Shown: positions 26,544 to 36,524, counted from the first letter of the stretch. The stretch: DNA of 64,000 nucleotides from Microbacterium sp. ET2 (GCF_030347395.1 NZ_CP128170.1:1984001-2048000); one strand, 5' to 3'. Numbers and translations are program-made. The notes: generated by a model from the letters alone, not told the origin.

Positions 26544-27356
26544 ATGACGAAGAACAAGCTGGCGTGGCTGAACTGGGCACTCCCCATCGCGACCGTCGTC
26601 GTCGTCCTCGTCCTCTGGCAGGCCGTCACGGCGACCGGCATCGTCAGCCCCGCGCAATTCCCCACGATGACCGACACGATGGCGGCGCTCGGTCGCGAGA
26701 TCTCGACCGGTCGCATCTGGCCCGCCGTGGGCGCGACGCTGATCGGATGGGTGCTGGGGATGATCATCGTCATCTCGCTGGGCCTGGTCATCGGCACGAT
26801 GCTCGCCTTCAACGGCTTCGCGCAGCGCAGCACCGCGCCGGTCATCGAGACGTTCAAGGCGATCCCCGCCATCGCGATCCTGCCACTGGTCATCCTCATC
26901 GCAGGGTCCACACTTCCGATGAAGGTGTTCCTGGTCTGCTTCGCCGCCTTCTGGCCGTTCCTCATCCAGGTGATCTACGGCGTCCGGTCGATGGACCCCA
27001 TCGTCCTCGACACGGCGCGGGCCCTCGGGATCCGCGGCGCACGCCGCTTCCTCGCGATCAGTATCCCGAGCGCCTCGCCGTACCTCGTCACCGGGATGCG
27101 CATCGCCTCGGCTCAGGCCCTGATCCTCTGCATCGTCGCCGAGATCGTCGGCGGCGCGGCCGGCATCGGTCGCAACATCCTGCTGGCTCAGAACACGGGG
27201 GTCGTGGCCTACCCGACGATGTACGCCTACATCATCGCCGCCGGCGTGCTGGGCATTGCCCTGACCGGGGCCTTCTTCCTGCTCGAGAAGCGGGTCATGC
27301 ACTGGTACGAGTCACAGCGGAACATCCGCGCGTCGAACAAGGTGGGGACAGCATGA
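26544..27356 (+). CDS. ABC transporter permease
   Basis: The 270-residue protein has six or seven membrane segments and the permease EAA-type loop (LDTARALGIRGARRFLAISI, near 155) that contacts the ATPase. It belongs to the SsuC/TauC branch. The ATG at 26544 follows AGGGATGAG; a GTG three bases upstream is also possible. It pairs with the second permease through an ATGA overlap, giving a heterodimeric channel. Confidence 0.9.
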   Translation: MTKNKLAWLNWALPIATVVVVLVLWQAVTATGIVSPAQFPTMTDTMAALGREISTGRIWPAVGATLIGWVLGMIIVISLGLVIGTMLAFNGFAQRSTAPVIETFKAIPAIAILPLVILIAGSTLPMKVFLVCFAAFWPFLIQVIYGVRSMDPIVLDTARALGIRGARRFLAISIPSASPYLVTGMRIASAQALILCIVAEIVGGAAGIGRNILLAQNTGVVAYPTMYAYIIAAGVLGIALTGAFFLLEKRVMHWYESQRNIRASNKVGTA

Positions 27357-28183
27357 CCCGGGTCGTCACGAGTGCCGTTCCGACGACCCGGCCGCGGCGG
27401 CGGAGCAGGGGAGGGGGCCGTGTCGGCCAGATCGCGACACCGCTCTGGCTCCCCGTCGTGCTCATCGCCGCATGGTGGCTGTTCTCCCTCGGGTCGACGT
27501 CGCCGTTCTTCCCGCCGCTCGGCGACATCCTTGTCGACACGTGGAACCAGTGGGTGGTGTTCGGGGCATGGACGAACGCGGTCGTGAGCCTGCGCAACCT
27601 CTTCCTCGGCTACATCCTCGGAGTGGTCATCGGGGTCGTCGGGGGGTCGCTCCTCTGGCGCCTGCAGTACCTGCGCGTGGCGTTGAATCCGATCATCTAC
27701 TTCCTCTACGTGCTGCCGGCGCCGGCGCTGCTCCCGGCGATGATCGCGATCTTCGGGATCGGCGACATGCGTCAGATCGCCCTCATCGCCCTGGGATCGA
27801 TCTGGCCTACGCTGCTGAACACCCTGGACGGGATGCGCGGCGTCGACACGGTGAAGTTCGACACAGCCAAGGCGCTGCGGTTGGGCGGGTGGCGCACCTA
27901 CACGCGCCTCGTCCTGCCCGGCGCCAGCCCGCAGATCGCCGCCGGCCTGCGCGCCAGCCTCACCGTGGCGATCGTCCTCATGGTCGTCAGCGAGATGGTT
28001 GCCGCGAACTCGGGGATCGGCTTCTTCATCCTGCAGGCGCAGGCGGAGTTCGCCATCAAGAAGATGTGGACGGGCATCCTCGTGCTCGCCGTCATCGGCA
28101 CCGCCCTGAACTATCTGTTCGTCTTCATCGAGCGACGCGTACTGCGGTGGTACTACCGCTCCCGTGCGCTCGCCGGATCTTAA
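27353..28183 (+). CDS. ABC transporter permease, second subunit
   Basis: The 276-residue SsuC/TauC-type permease has a basic cytoplasmic head (RPRRRSRGGGR), about six membrane segments and the coupling loop VKFDTAKALRLGGWRTYTRL near 170. It forms a heterodimer with the preceding permease. Its end is separated from the ATPase gene by 8 bp containing TTAAGGAAA, the ATPase ribosome binding site. Confidence 0.9.
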   Translation: MTRVVTSAVPTTRPRRRSRGGGRVGQIATPLWLPVVLIAAWWLFSLGSTSPFFPPLGDILVDTWNQWVVFGAWTNAVVSLRNLFLGYILGVVIGVVGGSLLWRLQYLRVALNPIIYFLYVLPAPALLPAMIAIFGIGDMRQIALIALGSIWPTLLNTLDGMRGVDTVKFDTAKALRLGGWRTYTRLVLPGASPQIAAGLRASLTVAIVLMVVSEMVAANSGIGFFILQAQAEFAIKKMWTGILVLAVIGTALNYLFVFIERRVLRWYYRSRALAGS

Positions 28184-28191
28184 GGAAACGC

Positions 28192-28998
28192 ATGTCCGTC
28201 GCATCCCCTCCCTCCACGGCGACCGAAACGGTCCTCGCCGTAGATCAGCTGCGCAAGATCTACGGCGAAGGCACCGAGCAGGCCAACATGGCCATCGACA
28301 CCGTGTCGTTCGAGGTCGACAAGGGCGAGTTCGTCTGCATCGTCGGCCCCAGCGGCGCCGGCAAGACGACTCTGCTGCGCTGCATCTCGGGGTTGGCGTC
28401 GCCGAGTTCCGGCTCGGTGACCTTCGAGGGCCGGGTGCTCACCGAAGTGCCCGAGCAGCTGGGCCTGGTATTCCAGGACTACAGCCGATCGCTGTACCCC
28501 TGGTTCACCAACGGAGACAACGTCGCACTGCCGCTCTCTGCGCGCGGGATGTCACGGACCGAGCGCGAAGCGCGGGTGAGCGAGACCCTGCATGCCGTCG
28601 GCCTCGGGCACGTCGAGGACAAGTACCCCTGGGAGCTCTCGGGCGGGATGCAGCAGCGCGTCGCGATTGCTCGAGCACTGTCGTATCGTCCCGAGCTGCT
28701 GTTGATGGATGAACCCTTCGCCTCGGTGGACGCCCAGACCCGTTTCGACCTCGAGGACCTGATCCTCCGGGTGCGCCGCGATCTCGGCATCACCGTGGTC
28801 CTCGTCACCCATGACATCGATGAGGCGATCTACCTCAGCGATCGCATCGTCGTGCTCTCGAAGAACCCGAGCGTCGTGCGCGAGGTGGTCGACGTCGATC
28901 TCGGCGACGAGCGTTCACAGGTCGAGACGCGTTCGAGCGGGCGGTTCCTCGAGCTGCGCAACCACCTGCTCTCACTCGTCATGCCGAAAAAGGGCTGA
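28192..28998 (+). CDS. ABC transporter ATP-binding protein
   Basis: The 268-residue ATPase has Walker A GPSGAGKTT (near 51), Q-loop LVFQDYSRSLYPW, signature LSGGMQQRVAIARAL (near 150), Walker B LLLMDEPFASVD and the switch His in LVTHDIDEA. This set fits the TauB/SsuB group that energises uptake of sulfonate-like or aromatic acids. It is the last transporter gene of the operon. Confidence 0.92.
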   Translation: MSVASPPSTATETVLAVDQLRKIYGEGTEQANMAIDTVSFEVDKGEFVCIVGPSGAGKTTLLRCISGLASPSSGSVTFEGRVLTEVPEQLGLVFQDYSRSLYPWFTNGDNVALPLSARGMSRTEREARVSETLHAVGLGHVEDKYPWELSGGMQQRVAIARALSYRPELLLMDEPFASVDAQTRFDLEDLILRVRRDLGITVVLVTHDIDEAIYLSDRIVVLSKNPSVVREVVDVDLGDERSQVETRSSGRFLELRNHLLSLVMPKKG

Positions 28999-29032
28999 CG
29001 CGAGTGCACGAGCCGATGATCAGGAGAAGCGA

Positions 29033-30520
29033 ATGAGCACGACGACGATGCAGAACGAGGTGGTCGGACACGTGATCGGGGGCGAGCGCGCGCCCGCCGA
29101 CCGCACCTTCGAGGTGCGCAATCCCAGCCGGACGGCCGAGGTCGTCGGAGTGGTGGCGGACGGCACGGCGGCTGATGCGGTGAGGGCGGTGGATGCGGCC
29201 GCGGAAGCGGCGGGCGCCTGGGCCGCCACGTCGATCGCCGAACGGGTCGAGCGGCTGCGTCGTATCGCCGACGCCGTCGACGCCCACGCCGAGCAGCTGA
29301 TCGACCTCGCGACGCGCGAGAACGGCAGCATCGTCGCGACGATCCGGCGGGAGGTGGCGGCGTCGGCCGACTCCTTCCGCCATGTCGCCGACTACCTCTC
29401 CCGTGTCCTCGTGCCGAAGGAGTTCGCCGGGCAGACGGCCGGCGAATCCGTCCATGTCGAGCGGCGGCCCTACGGCGTCGTGGCCTGCATCGTGCCGTGG
29501 AATGCGCCGGTGCTCCTGACCGCCAACAAGCTCGCCCCTGCGATCGCCGCAGGCAATGCCGTGGTGCTCAAGCCCTCCCCGTTCGCGCCGCTCGCCGTGT
29601 CCCTGCTCGCCGCACTCGCGGCAGACGTGCTGCCCCCGGGCGTGGTCAACATCGTCAACGGCGATGCCGACGTCGTCCGTGCGCTCGTCGATGATGCGCG
29701 CGTGCGGAAGGTGTCGTTCACCGGAGGCGGGGCGACGGCGAAGCACGTCATGCGGCAGGCCGCCGACTCGCTCCTGCCGGTGCACTTCGAGCTCGGCGGC
29801 AACGATCCCGCGATCGTGCTGGCCGACGCCGATCTCCCGGTCACCGCCGACCGGATCGTGCTGTCGGCCTTCCGGCGCGCCGGCCAGGTCTGCTTCGCGA
29901 CGAAGCGCGTCTACGTGCAGCGCGGTGTCGCCGACGAGTTCGCCCGGCTGCTGGTGGAGCGGGTAGACCGGATGGTCGTGGGAGACGCCCAGGACGAGCG
30001 CTCCGACATGGGCCCGGTCAACAACACCGGCCAGTTCGCGCGGGTGACCGAGCTGCTGGAGCGCACCCGCGCAGCCGGTCGTGATGTCCGGATCCTCGGA
30101 TCGAAGCTCGATGAGGCCGCGTGGGGCGGTGGGCATTTCCTGTTGCCCGCCGTCGTCCTGGACGCCCGGCAGAACGATGAGGTCGTGCGCGAGGAGCAGT
30201 TCGGCCCGATCCTGCCGGTCGTGGTCGTCGATGACGAAGAGGAAGCGGTCAGGTACGCCAACGACACGGAGTACGGTCTGTGCTCGTCGGTGTGGTCGGC
30301 GTCGCGCGACCACGCGCTCGACGTCGCCGCGCGCATCGAGGCCGGTGTGACGTTCGTCAACAGCGCGATGTTCTCCGAGACGGGCGCCCGCGAGATACCG
30401 ATGGGTGGCTGGAAGCAGAGCGGCATCGGGTGGGAGGGGTCGCCCTACGGCATCGACGAGTACCTGCAGTTCCACAGCGTCGACGTCCATGCCCTTCCCG
30501 ACTCGGGCTCCGCCTCCTGA
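29033..30520 (+). CDS. Aldehyde dehydrogenase family protein
   Basis: The 495-residue enzyme oxidises an aldehyde to an acid with NAD(P). Motifs are VPWNAPVLLTANKLAPAIA (near 155), SFTGGGATAKH (near 232), catalytic Glu in FELGGNDPAI (near 255) and catalytic Cys in AGQVCFATKR (near 288). GGAG precedes the ATG. It follows the importer and overlaps the ThDP enzyme gene (TGATG), suggesting it removes an aldehyde made by that decarboxylase. It resembles vanillin/benzaldehyde-type enzymes only loosely. Confidence 0.92.
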   Translation: MSTTTMQNEVVGHVIGGERAPADRTFEVRNPSRTAEVVGVVADGTAADAVRAVDAAAEAAGAWAATSIAERVERLRRIADAVDAHAEQLIDLATRENGSIVATIRREVAASADSFRHVADYLSRVLVPKEFAGQTAGESVHVERRPYGVVACIVPWNAPVLLTANKLAPAIAAGNAVVLKPSPFAPLAVSLLAALAADVLPPGVVNIVNGDADVVRALVDDARVRKVSFTGGGATAKHVMRQAADSLLPVHFELGGNDPAIVLADADLPVTADRIVLSAFRRAGQVCFATKRVYVQRGVADEFARLLVERVDRMVVGDAQDERSDMGPVNNTGQFARVTELLERTRAAGRDVRILGSKLDEAAWGGGHFLLPAVVLDARQNDEVVREEQFGPILPVVVVDDEEEAVRYANDTEYGLCSSVWSASRDHALDVAARIEAGVTFVNSAMFSETGAREIPMGGWKQSGIGWEGSPYGIDEYLQFHSVDVHALPDSGSAS

Positions 30521-32299
30521 TGGCGGACTCCGAGCGCAGCGCCGGCGCGCTCCTCATCGACGCGCTGCGCAGCGCCGGCGTGACCCATCTGTTCGCGAAC
30601 TTCGGAAGCGATCACCCGGCGATCATCGAGGCGCTCGCGCAGGACCGCGCCGCAGGCGTCGACGTCCCCACCGTCATCCTCTGTCCGCATGAATTCAGTG
30701 CGCTCAGCGCTGCGCACGGGTACGCGGCCGCCACAGGACGACCCCAGGCCGTCTTCGTGCACACCGATGTCGGCACGGCCAACCTCGGGGGCGCCGTGCA
30801 CAACGCCGCCCGTTCCCGGGTGCCGGTCTTCGTGTTCGCCGGTCTGACGCCGTACACGCTGGAGGGCGAGCTGCCGGGCGGCAGGAACACGTTCGTGAAC
30901 CACCTGCAGGATGTCGCCGACCAGCACGGCCTTGTCCGGCCGTACGTGAAGTGGAGCTACGACCTCCGCACCGCCGTCAACGTTCCGCAGGTCGTGCACC
31001 GGGCACTGCAGATCGCGCGAAGTGCGCCCGCCGGGCCCGTTTATGTCACGGCGGCCAGAGAAGTGCTCGAGCAACGGGCAGCCGACGTGCCCCTCGACGT
31101 CGAGCGGTGGCAGCCTGTCTCCGCCAGTCCTGCCCCCGACGGCGTCGTCGATGAGTCTCTTCCGAGCGCTGACGCAGGCGTCCCGGCCCCTCATCGTCAC
31201 GACGTACCTCGGGCGGCGGCACTCCGCCGTTCCTCGGCTCGTCGATCTCGCGGAGCGGCTCGGCATCCCGGTCGTCGAGTACAACGCCGAAGTGCTGAGC
31301 TTCCCTCGCGATCACCCCCTCCACGCCGGCGATGATCCACATCCCTTCCTCGCGGAGGCGGATGTGATCCTCGCGATCGACATCGTCGTCCCGTGGGTGG
31401 ATGTGCTCGGCCGGCCCACGTCGGACGCCGCGGTGTTCGTGGTGAACGAGGATCCTCTCCAGGAGTCCCTGCCGCTCTGGTACGTGCCCGCCGGCCGGTT
31501 CGTGCGTGCCGACGCCGAGACGGTTCTCCGCCAGCTGCTCGACCGCTGTGCGCCCGCGCCGGACGAGGCTGCGCGGACCCGGACGGCCGCCTCCCGCCGG
31601 ATGCTGTCGGAGATGCGGGACGCAGTGGATCGGCAGGCGGATTCAGACCTCGCCGCCTCCCGCCTCACTCCCGCGAGCGTGGCCAGGGTCCTCAGCGGCC
31701 TGCTCGACGACGACGCGGTCGTCGTCAACGAGGCCATCTCGAACGCCCCGACGATCTGGCGACACCTGCCGCGCCGACGTCCGGGCACCCTGTACGGCAA
31801 TCGCGGCACCGCTCTCGGCTGGTCGGGCGGCGGCGCGCTCGGGATCAAGCTCGCAGAGCCGGATGCGACGGTGGTCAGCATCGTCGGAGACGGAACGTTC
31901 TTCTTCTCGGCGCCCGCCTCCACCTACTGGATGGCGGAGCACTACGGCCTGGCGGTCCTCACCGTCGTCCTCGACAACGGCGGGTGGAACGCCACGAAGC
32001 GCAACCTGGAGCGCCTCCATCCCGACGGGACCGCCGCGCGTACCGACCGGCTGTGGGTGAACCTGCAGCAGAGCACCGACTTCGGCGGTGTGGCGGCCGC
32101 GGCAGGGGGCGCCTGGAGCGGAACTGTGGCGGATTTCGATCAGCTCGAGGGCGTCCTGCGCGAGGGCTTGCGTCACGTGGAGGCGGGAACGCCCGCCGTC
32201 GTGACCGTGCACCTCGTCCCCATCTCCGCCCAGCCGGAGGACGCCGCGGACCCGCACCGGCACCATCACCACATCCCCATGGAAAGGGCGGCACCGTGA
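30520..32299 (+). pseudogene. ThDP-dependent enzyme (acetolactate synthase/benzoylformate decarboxylase family), broken by a frameshift
   Basis: The N-terminal ThDP pyrimidine-binding domain has the catalytic Glu in LCPHEFSALSAAHGY (near 55). The C-terminal domain has the Mg-ThDP motif VGDGTFFFSAPAS then VLDNGGWNATK. The frame breaks at GAGTCTC (31153-31159); deleting one T restores VVDELFRALTQASRP and about 592 residues. Family members decarboxylate 2-oxoacids or ligate them. Translational coupling to the aldehyde dehydrogenase gene supports a 2-oxoacid to aldehyde to acid route. A trailing His cluster (HRHHHHI) ends the protein. Confidence 0.85.
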
Positions 32300-33348
32300 C
32301 ATCGACCGACACTTCGCGAAACCATCTGCGGATCGCGACCGAGGAGGCCTGGGCCCCGCCGGAGATCATCGCCCTCTACCGTCGGCACCTCTCCGATAAG
32401 ACGATCGCAGACATCGGGTTCTCGAGCCTCATGGGCTACTTCCTCAGTTCGCCCCATCCGCAGCCTCAGGCGGTCGTGGCACGACTGCAGGATGCCGCGG
32501 AGCGTCGCCTGTCGGACATGGACGCCACCGGGATCGACCATCAGGTGCTGGCCCTCACCTCTCCGGGGACCCAGGTGCTGGATGCCGCGGAGGGAACGAG
32601 CATCGCGCGCCTGGCCAACGATCGTCTGGCGGAGATCACGCGCTCTCATCCGTCGAGATTCTCCGGCCTCGCGGCGGTGTCGTACGAGGACGTCGACGCT
32701 GCCGTGGTCGAGCTTCGACGGGCCGTATCCGAGCTCGGGCTGAAAGGCCTGATCCTCAACGACCACATCCGGGGCGCCTACATCGACGCCCCGCGGTTCG
32801 CGCCGCTCCTCGCGGCGCTGGAAGAGCTGGATGTGCCGCTGTACCTGCACCCCAACACTCCGCCGGACAGCATGATCGGCCCCTACTTCGAAGCCGGTCT
32901 GGATGGCGCCGTGCACGGGTTCGGTGCGAGCGCCGGCCTGCACCTGCTGCGAATCATCACGTCCGGCGTCCTCGACCGGCACCCTCGTCTGCGGGTCGTC
33001 GTCGGTCATCTCGGCGAGGGGCTGCCCTTCTGGCTGCACCGCATCGACCATATGCACGCAAAGCAGGTCGCCTCGGGACGCTACGACGCGATCAAGCCGC
33101 TGGCTCAGCCGCCGTCCGCGTACTTCTCGTCGCAGATCTGGTTGACGACCTCCGGGATGCCGTGGGGTCCGGCCATCATGTTCACGCGCGAGGTGATCGG
33201 CGCCGATCGCGTCATGTACGCGATGGACTACCCCTACCAGTTCGACGGGGCCGAGGTCGACGCGCAGGAGGCCCTTCCGATCAGCGACGACGAGAAGGCG
33301 GACTTCTTCGAGCGAACGGCGCGGAAGGTCTTCGCGCTCGACTTCTGA
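32296..33348 (+). CDS. Amidohydrolase family protein, gamma-resorcylate decarboxylase-like
   Basis: The 350-residue protein matches the metal-dependent aromatic acid decarboxylases (2,6-dihydroxybenzoate and 5-carboxyvanillate types). Key pieces are ATEEAWAPPEI (Glu in place of the N-terminal HxH), VPLYLHPNTPP with a metal His near 180, VVVGHLGEGLPFWLHRIDH near 235 and MYAMDYPYQF with the metal Asp near 315. The GTG start overlaps the ThDP gene stop. The enzyme probably decarboxylates, or carboxylates in reverse, a hydroxylated aromatic acid. Confidence 0.88.
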   Translation: MTSTDTSRNHLRIATEEAWAPPEIIALYRRHLSDKTIADIGFSSLMGYFLSSPHPQPQAVVARLQDAAERRLSDMDATGIDHQVLALTSPGTQVLDAAEGTSIARLANDRLAEITRSHPSRFSGLAAVSYEDVDAAVVELRRAVSELGLKGLILNDHIRGAYIDAPRFAPLLAALEELDVPLYLHPNTPPDSMIGPYFEAGLDGAVHGFGASAGLHLLRIITSGVLDRHPRLRVVVGHLGEGLPFWLHRIDHMHAKQVASGRYDAIKPLAQPPSAYFSSQIWLTTSGMPWGPAIMFTREVIGADRVMYAMDYPYQFDGAEVDAQEALPISDDEKADFFERTARKVFALDF

Positions 33349-33437
33349 CCACGCACAGATCCCCGTCGCCGTCCAGACCTGGAGCCGCAGCTGATCCGCG
33401 TGTGATCGTTGCGTAACGCCAATGGTGAGGAGACATC

Positions 33438-34004
33438 ATGTCCACGTATCAGGTCGGGTACTTCATCGGCAGCCTCTCGTCGACATCCATCAACCGGGTG
33501 CTGTCGAAGGCGCTCATCCGCCTCGCGCCCGACGATCTCGAATTCACCGAGATCCCCATCGGGGATCTGCCTCTGTACAGCCCCGACTTCGACAGCGCTT
33601 ATCCGCCCGAGGCGCGCGCACTCAAAGAGGCGATCAGCGGCTCCGACGCCGTCATGTTCGTCACGCCCGAGTACAACCGCAGTATCCCCGGTGCGCTGAA
33701 GAATGCGATCGACTGGGCGTCGCGGCCCTGGGGTGAGAACTCGTTCGACCACATTCCGGCTGCCGTGGTCGGCGCCTCGGTCGGACAGATCGGCACCGCG
33801 GTGGCTCAGCAGAGCCTGCGGGGAGTCCTCAGCTACTGCAACGCACGTCAGATGACCGCTCCCGAGGCCTACATCCAGTTCTCCGAGGAGGTCTTCGGCC
33901 CCGATGGCGAGATTCACGCGGAAGACACCGAGGCGTTTCTCCGCGACTTCATGAGCGAATTCCGCGACCACGTCGAACGGGTGCTCACCGTCCTTCCGCG
34001 CTGA
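33438..34004 (+). CDS. NADPH-dependent FMN reductase family protein
   Basis: The 188-residue flavodoxin-fold protein has the FMN phosphate loop GSLSSTSINRVL (near 11) and FVTPEYNRSIPGALKNAIDW (near 75), typical of SsuE/chromate-quinone reductases. GGTGAGGAGA precedes the ATG. It closes the catabolic cluster 89 bp after the decarboxylase gene and could supply reduced FMN to an unseen monooxygenase or protect from quinones. Confidence 0.9.
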   Translation: MSTYQVGYFIGSLSSTSINRVLSKALIRLAPDDLEFTEIPIGDLPLYSPDFDSAYPPEARALKEAISGSDAVMFVTPEYNRSIPGALKNAIDWASRPWGENSFDHIPAAVVGASVGQIGTAVAQQSLRGVLSYCNARQMTAPEAYIQFSEEVFGPDGEIHAEDTEAFLRDFMSEFRDHVERVLTVLPR

Positions 34005-34276
34005 CAGCCGATCCATCTCGTCCTGACGTACCTACCGTCAGCAGCGGCTGGAGCGCATCGAGGCCGTCGATTCGGAGGTCCGCTGACGCACGCGGCTGCG
34101 CCTGCCCTGCTGCGCAGCCCGCCGCAGCGCCACAACCGCGCGTTCCTTTCCACCACCCTGCACCGCCCCACCCTCGCGCGGGGATCGACCTTCACTCGGT
34201 CCGTTGGCGGCGAAGCGACCGTGGGTCCGCAGATCTCCGTGGAAGCGTCGACGACCCGCGCGCGTAGGGTGAGGGT

Positions 34277-34525
34277 ATGTCCCACCCCGAGCCCCGTCCG
34301 CCGCGAAAGCCCCTCCGGGTGCGGATGCGCGAGGAGGGCGGGTGGTTCAACTGGATGAACGCCGTGCTCATCCGCAAGGCCGGGCCGGCTGCGGTCGGGC
34401 CCTACGACACCGAGCCCGAGCCCGAACGCACCGAGCGGCCCTGCCCCCTCTGCGGTGCGCCGATGTCGCAGCACACGTTCGACCGCACCGGCCCCCGGCC
34501 GCGAATGTTCTGTCCGCAGCAGTGA
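34277..34525 (+). CDS. Small protein with C-terminal zinc-ribbon half
   Basis: The 82-residue product is basic at the N-terminus, with EEGGWFNWMNAVLIRKAGPA in the middle and CPLCGAPMSQHTFDR near the end; a third cysteine lies in MFCPQQ. The CxxC-His-Cys set may bind one zinc. Role unknown. Its stop overlaps the GTG of the phosphotransferase gene. The 272-bp gap before it holds only a small hairpin (CTGACG at 34023-34028 with CGTCAG at 34036-34041). Confidence 0.6.
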   Translation: MSHPEPRPPRKPLRVRMREEGGWFNWMNAVLIRKAGPAAVGPYDTEPEPERTERPCPLCGAPMSQHTFDRTGPRPRMFCPQQ

Positions 34526-35415
34526 CCGGAAGCCACCCGGCCCCCGCTATCGATGCATCCCGGATCGACGCACAGCTCGTCCGGGCGCTGATCGCCGAGC
34601 AGTTCCCCGAATGGGCGCACCTCCCTGTGCGCTCCGTGCCCCACGGCGGGAACGACCACCGCATGTTCCGCCTCGGCGAGGCGCTGTCGGTTCGCCTGCC
34701 GTCCGCGCCCGGCTACGTGCCGCAGGTCGCCAAAGAGCAGCGCTGGTTGCCGCATCTCGCGCCATCGTTGCCACTCCCGATCCCGGCGGTGCACGGCGCC
34801 GGCCGCCCCTCCCGCGGCTTCGCGGGACCGTGGTCGGTGTACGGCTGGATCGAGGGCGACCCGGCCGGCGTGGTCGAGGTCGATGACGCATCGCGGTTCG
34901 CCGCGGACCTCGCCGCCTTCCTCGTCGCCCTCCGCGCGGTGGACGCCGCCGGTGGCCCGTCCCCGGGCCTGCACAGCGGATACCGCGGCGGTCCGTTGGC
35001 GCATTACGACGACGAGACGGCGGCGATCATCGACCGGCTCTCCGGTCGAGAGCGCGATCTCGCCGGGGGGATGTGGCGCGACGCGCTGGCCGCATCCTTC
35101 GACGGGCCGCCGGTGTGGGTGCACGGTGACGTGTCCATCAACAACCTGCTGGCACGCGACGGGCGCCTGAGCGCGGTGGTGGACTTCGGATGCTCCGCCG
35201 TCGGTGATCCGGCCTGCGACACCGTCATCGCGTGGACCTTCTTCGACGGCCCCGCAGCGCGCGTCTTCCGTCGAGAGCTCGCCGTCGACGACGGCACCTG
35301 GGTGCGGGGGCGCGGCTGGGCCCTGTGGAAGGCGCTGATCATGATCACCCACATCCCCGCCGACCAGCGCCTGCTGGCGCGCCGCGTTCTGGACCGCCTG
35401 TTCGCGGAGCGCTGA
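34522..35415 (+). CDS. Aminoglycoside phosphotransferase family protein (APH-like kinase)
   Basis: The 297-residue protein is an APH/choline-kinase-fold phosphotransferase. The catalytic loop VWVHGDVSINNLL (near 195) and metal-binding VVDFGCSAVGDPACD (near 215) are complete. The N-lobe has PHGGNDHRMFRLGEAL, with WGPWSVYGWIEGDPA-type hinge region after it. It is a chromosomal family member and sequence alone does not show drug resistance; small-molecule phosphorylation is as likely. It starts with GTG. Confidence 0.85.
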   Translation: MTGSHPAPAIDASRIDAQLVRALIAEQFPEWAHLPVRSVPHGGNDHRMFRLGEALSVRLPSAPGYVPQVAKEQRWLPHLAPSLPLPIPAVHGAGRPSRGFAGPWSVYGWIEGDPAGVVEVDDASRFAADLAAFLVALRAVDAAGGPSPGLHSGYRGGPLAHYDDETAAIIDRLSGRERDLAGGMWRDALAASFDGPPVWVHGDVSINNLLARDGRLSAVVDFGCSAVGDPACDTVIAWTFFDGPAARVFRRELAVDDGTWVRGRGWALWKALIMITHIPADQRLLARRVLDRLFAER

Positions 35416-35516
35416 GGCCGCGGCATCCGCTTCTCTCGCCGGTGAAGCATCCCCGAATCCGCCCGGCGGCCACGGCCTACACTGGAAACGCCCCGATCCC
35501 CGTCCGAAACGCCGCC

Positions 35517-36200
35517 ATGCCTGCTGCCGCCACTCCCCGCGCTTTCCGTGCGCGCGACCTGCAGCTCGCGCGTGCCCTCTTCGCGGCGATCGTCGCGGTG
35601 ATGATCACCTTCTCGCCCGACCACTCGGCCGCCATCGGCCTGTCGGTCTTCAGTGGATTCGCGATCGCGACCGGCCTCGTCTTCCTCCTCGCGGCCTGGC
35701 TCGTCTATCCCGCGGGTGCGCGGTGGCAGGCGATCCTCATGGGCATCCTCAGCGTGGTCGCAGGCATGGCGGGCGGCATCCCGGCGTGGCGGTCGGAGGT
35801 CACGTTCGTCGTCATCGTCGCCGTCTGGGCGCTTGCGACCGGACTCACCGAGGCCCTGTCGTCGTGGCGAGAGGTGCGCCTCTCCCGCGGAGCCCCCGAG
35901 CTCGCCGTCGCCGCCCGCGAGGCCCGCGACGGTCTGGCGGTGGGCCTCATCACCCTCGTGCTGAGCGTCGCCCTGATCTCGGTGCCGGTGTCGTACGCGC
36001 TGGAATACACGATCGACGAGGCGGGCACCTTCACCCTCACCGGCACGACGATCGGTGTCGGCATCCTGGGCGGCTATGCCGCCATCATCGCGGTGTGGCT
36101 GGCGATCGCCGGCTTCTCGCCGCGCCCCGCGGCGGTCGCAGAGACCACCGAACCCACTGGTGACGCCGCTGCGGTGTCATCCACGGAGGATTCCCGATGA
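35517..36200 (+). CDS. Membrane protein of the HdeD/DUF308 type
   Basis: The 227-residue protein has six membrane segments, in pairs such as ARALFAAIVAVMITFS, SGFAIATGLVFLLAAWLV and AILMGILSVVAGMAGGIP, followed by an acidic tail. The short-segment pairs resemble HdeD-like proteins. Function is unknown. It overlaps the next gene in ATGA. Confidence 0.7.
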   Translation: MPAAATPRAFRARDLQLARALFAAIVAVMITFSPDHSAAIGLSVFSGFAIATGLVFLLAAWLVYPAGARWQAILMGILSVVAGMAGGIPAWRSEVTFVVIVAVWALATGLTEALSSWREVRLSRGAPELAVAAREARDGLAVGLITLVLSVALISVPVSYALEYTIDEAGTFTLTGTTIGVGILGGYAAIIAVWLAIAGFSPRPAAVAETTEPTGDAAAVSSTEDSR

Positions 36201-36520
36201 CCGACAAGCTCACCCGACGCGATCTGCTCAAGCCCGTGCAGCTTCTGGGTCTCGCCTTCGGGGCGGCGCTCTTCGCGGGTTTCGTGACCCTGATGTCGAT
36301 GGGGTTCTTCCAGCAGGGCGGCGGCGAGCAGGCCTCCCGCGCGCTCGTGGTCGCCGGCATCGTGGCCGGGGTGACGTTCATCGTCACCCTGCTGATCGTC
36401 TCGCTGCTGCTCCTGGCCGTCGACCCCGCCACCGTGCAGAAGCCGATGGATCGCCCGGTGCTCTACGACGACCCCGCCGACGCGCCCGACGCGCCGGGCG
36501 GCGGGTCGACGACCCCGTAG
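36197..36520 (+). CDS. Two-segment membrane protein, 107 residues
   Basis: The protein begins with a cytoplasmic head (MTDKLTRRDLLKPVQLLG), has two membrane helices (GLAFGAALFAGFVTLMSMGF; VAGIVAGVTFIVTLLIVSLL) and a Pro/Asp-rich tail. No known domain. Translational coupling to the HdeD-like gene suggests a joint function. Confidence 0.68.
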   Translation: MTDKLTRRDLLKPVQLLGLAFGAALFAGFVTLMSMGFFQQGGGEQASRALVVAGIVAGVTFIVTLLIVSLLLLAVDPATVQKPMDRPVLYDDPADAPDAPGGGSTTP

Positions 36521-36524
36521 GGGC

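Noticed and set aside
34522..35415. Aminoglycoside resistance gene
   Set aside because: The APH fold is shared by many small-molecule kinases; no resistance-specific motif or mobile context is visible.
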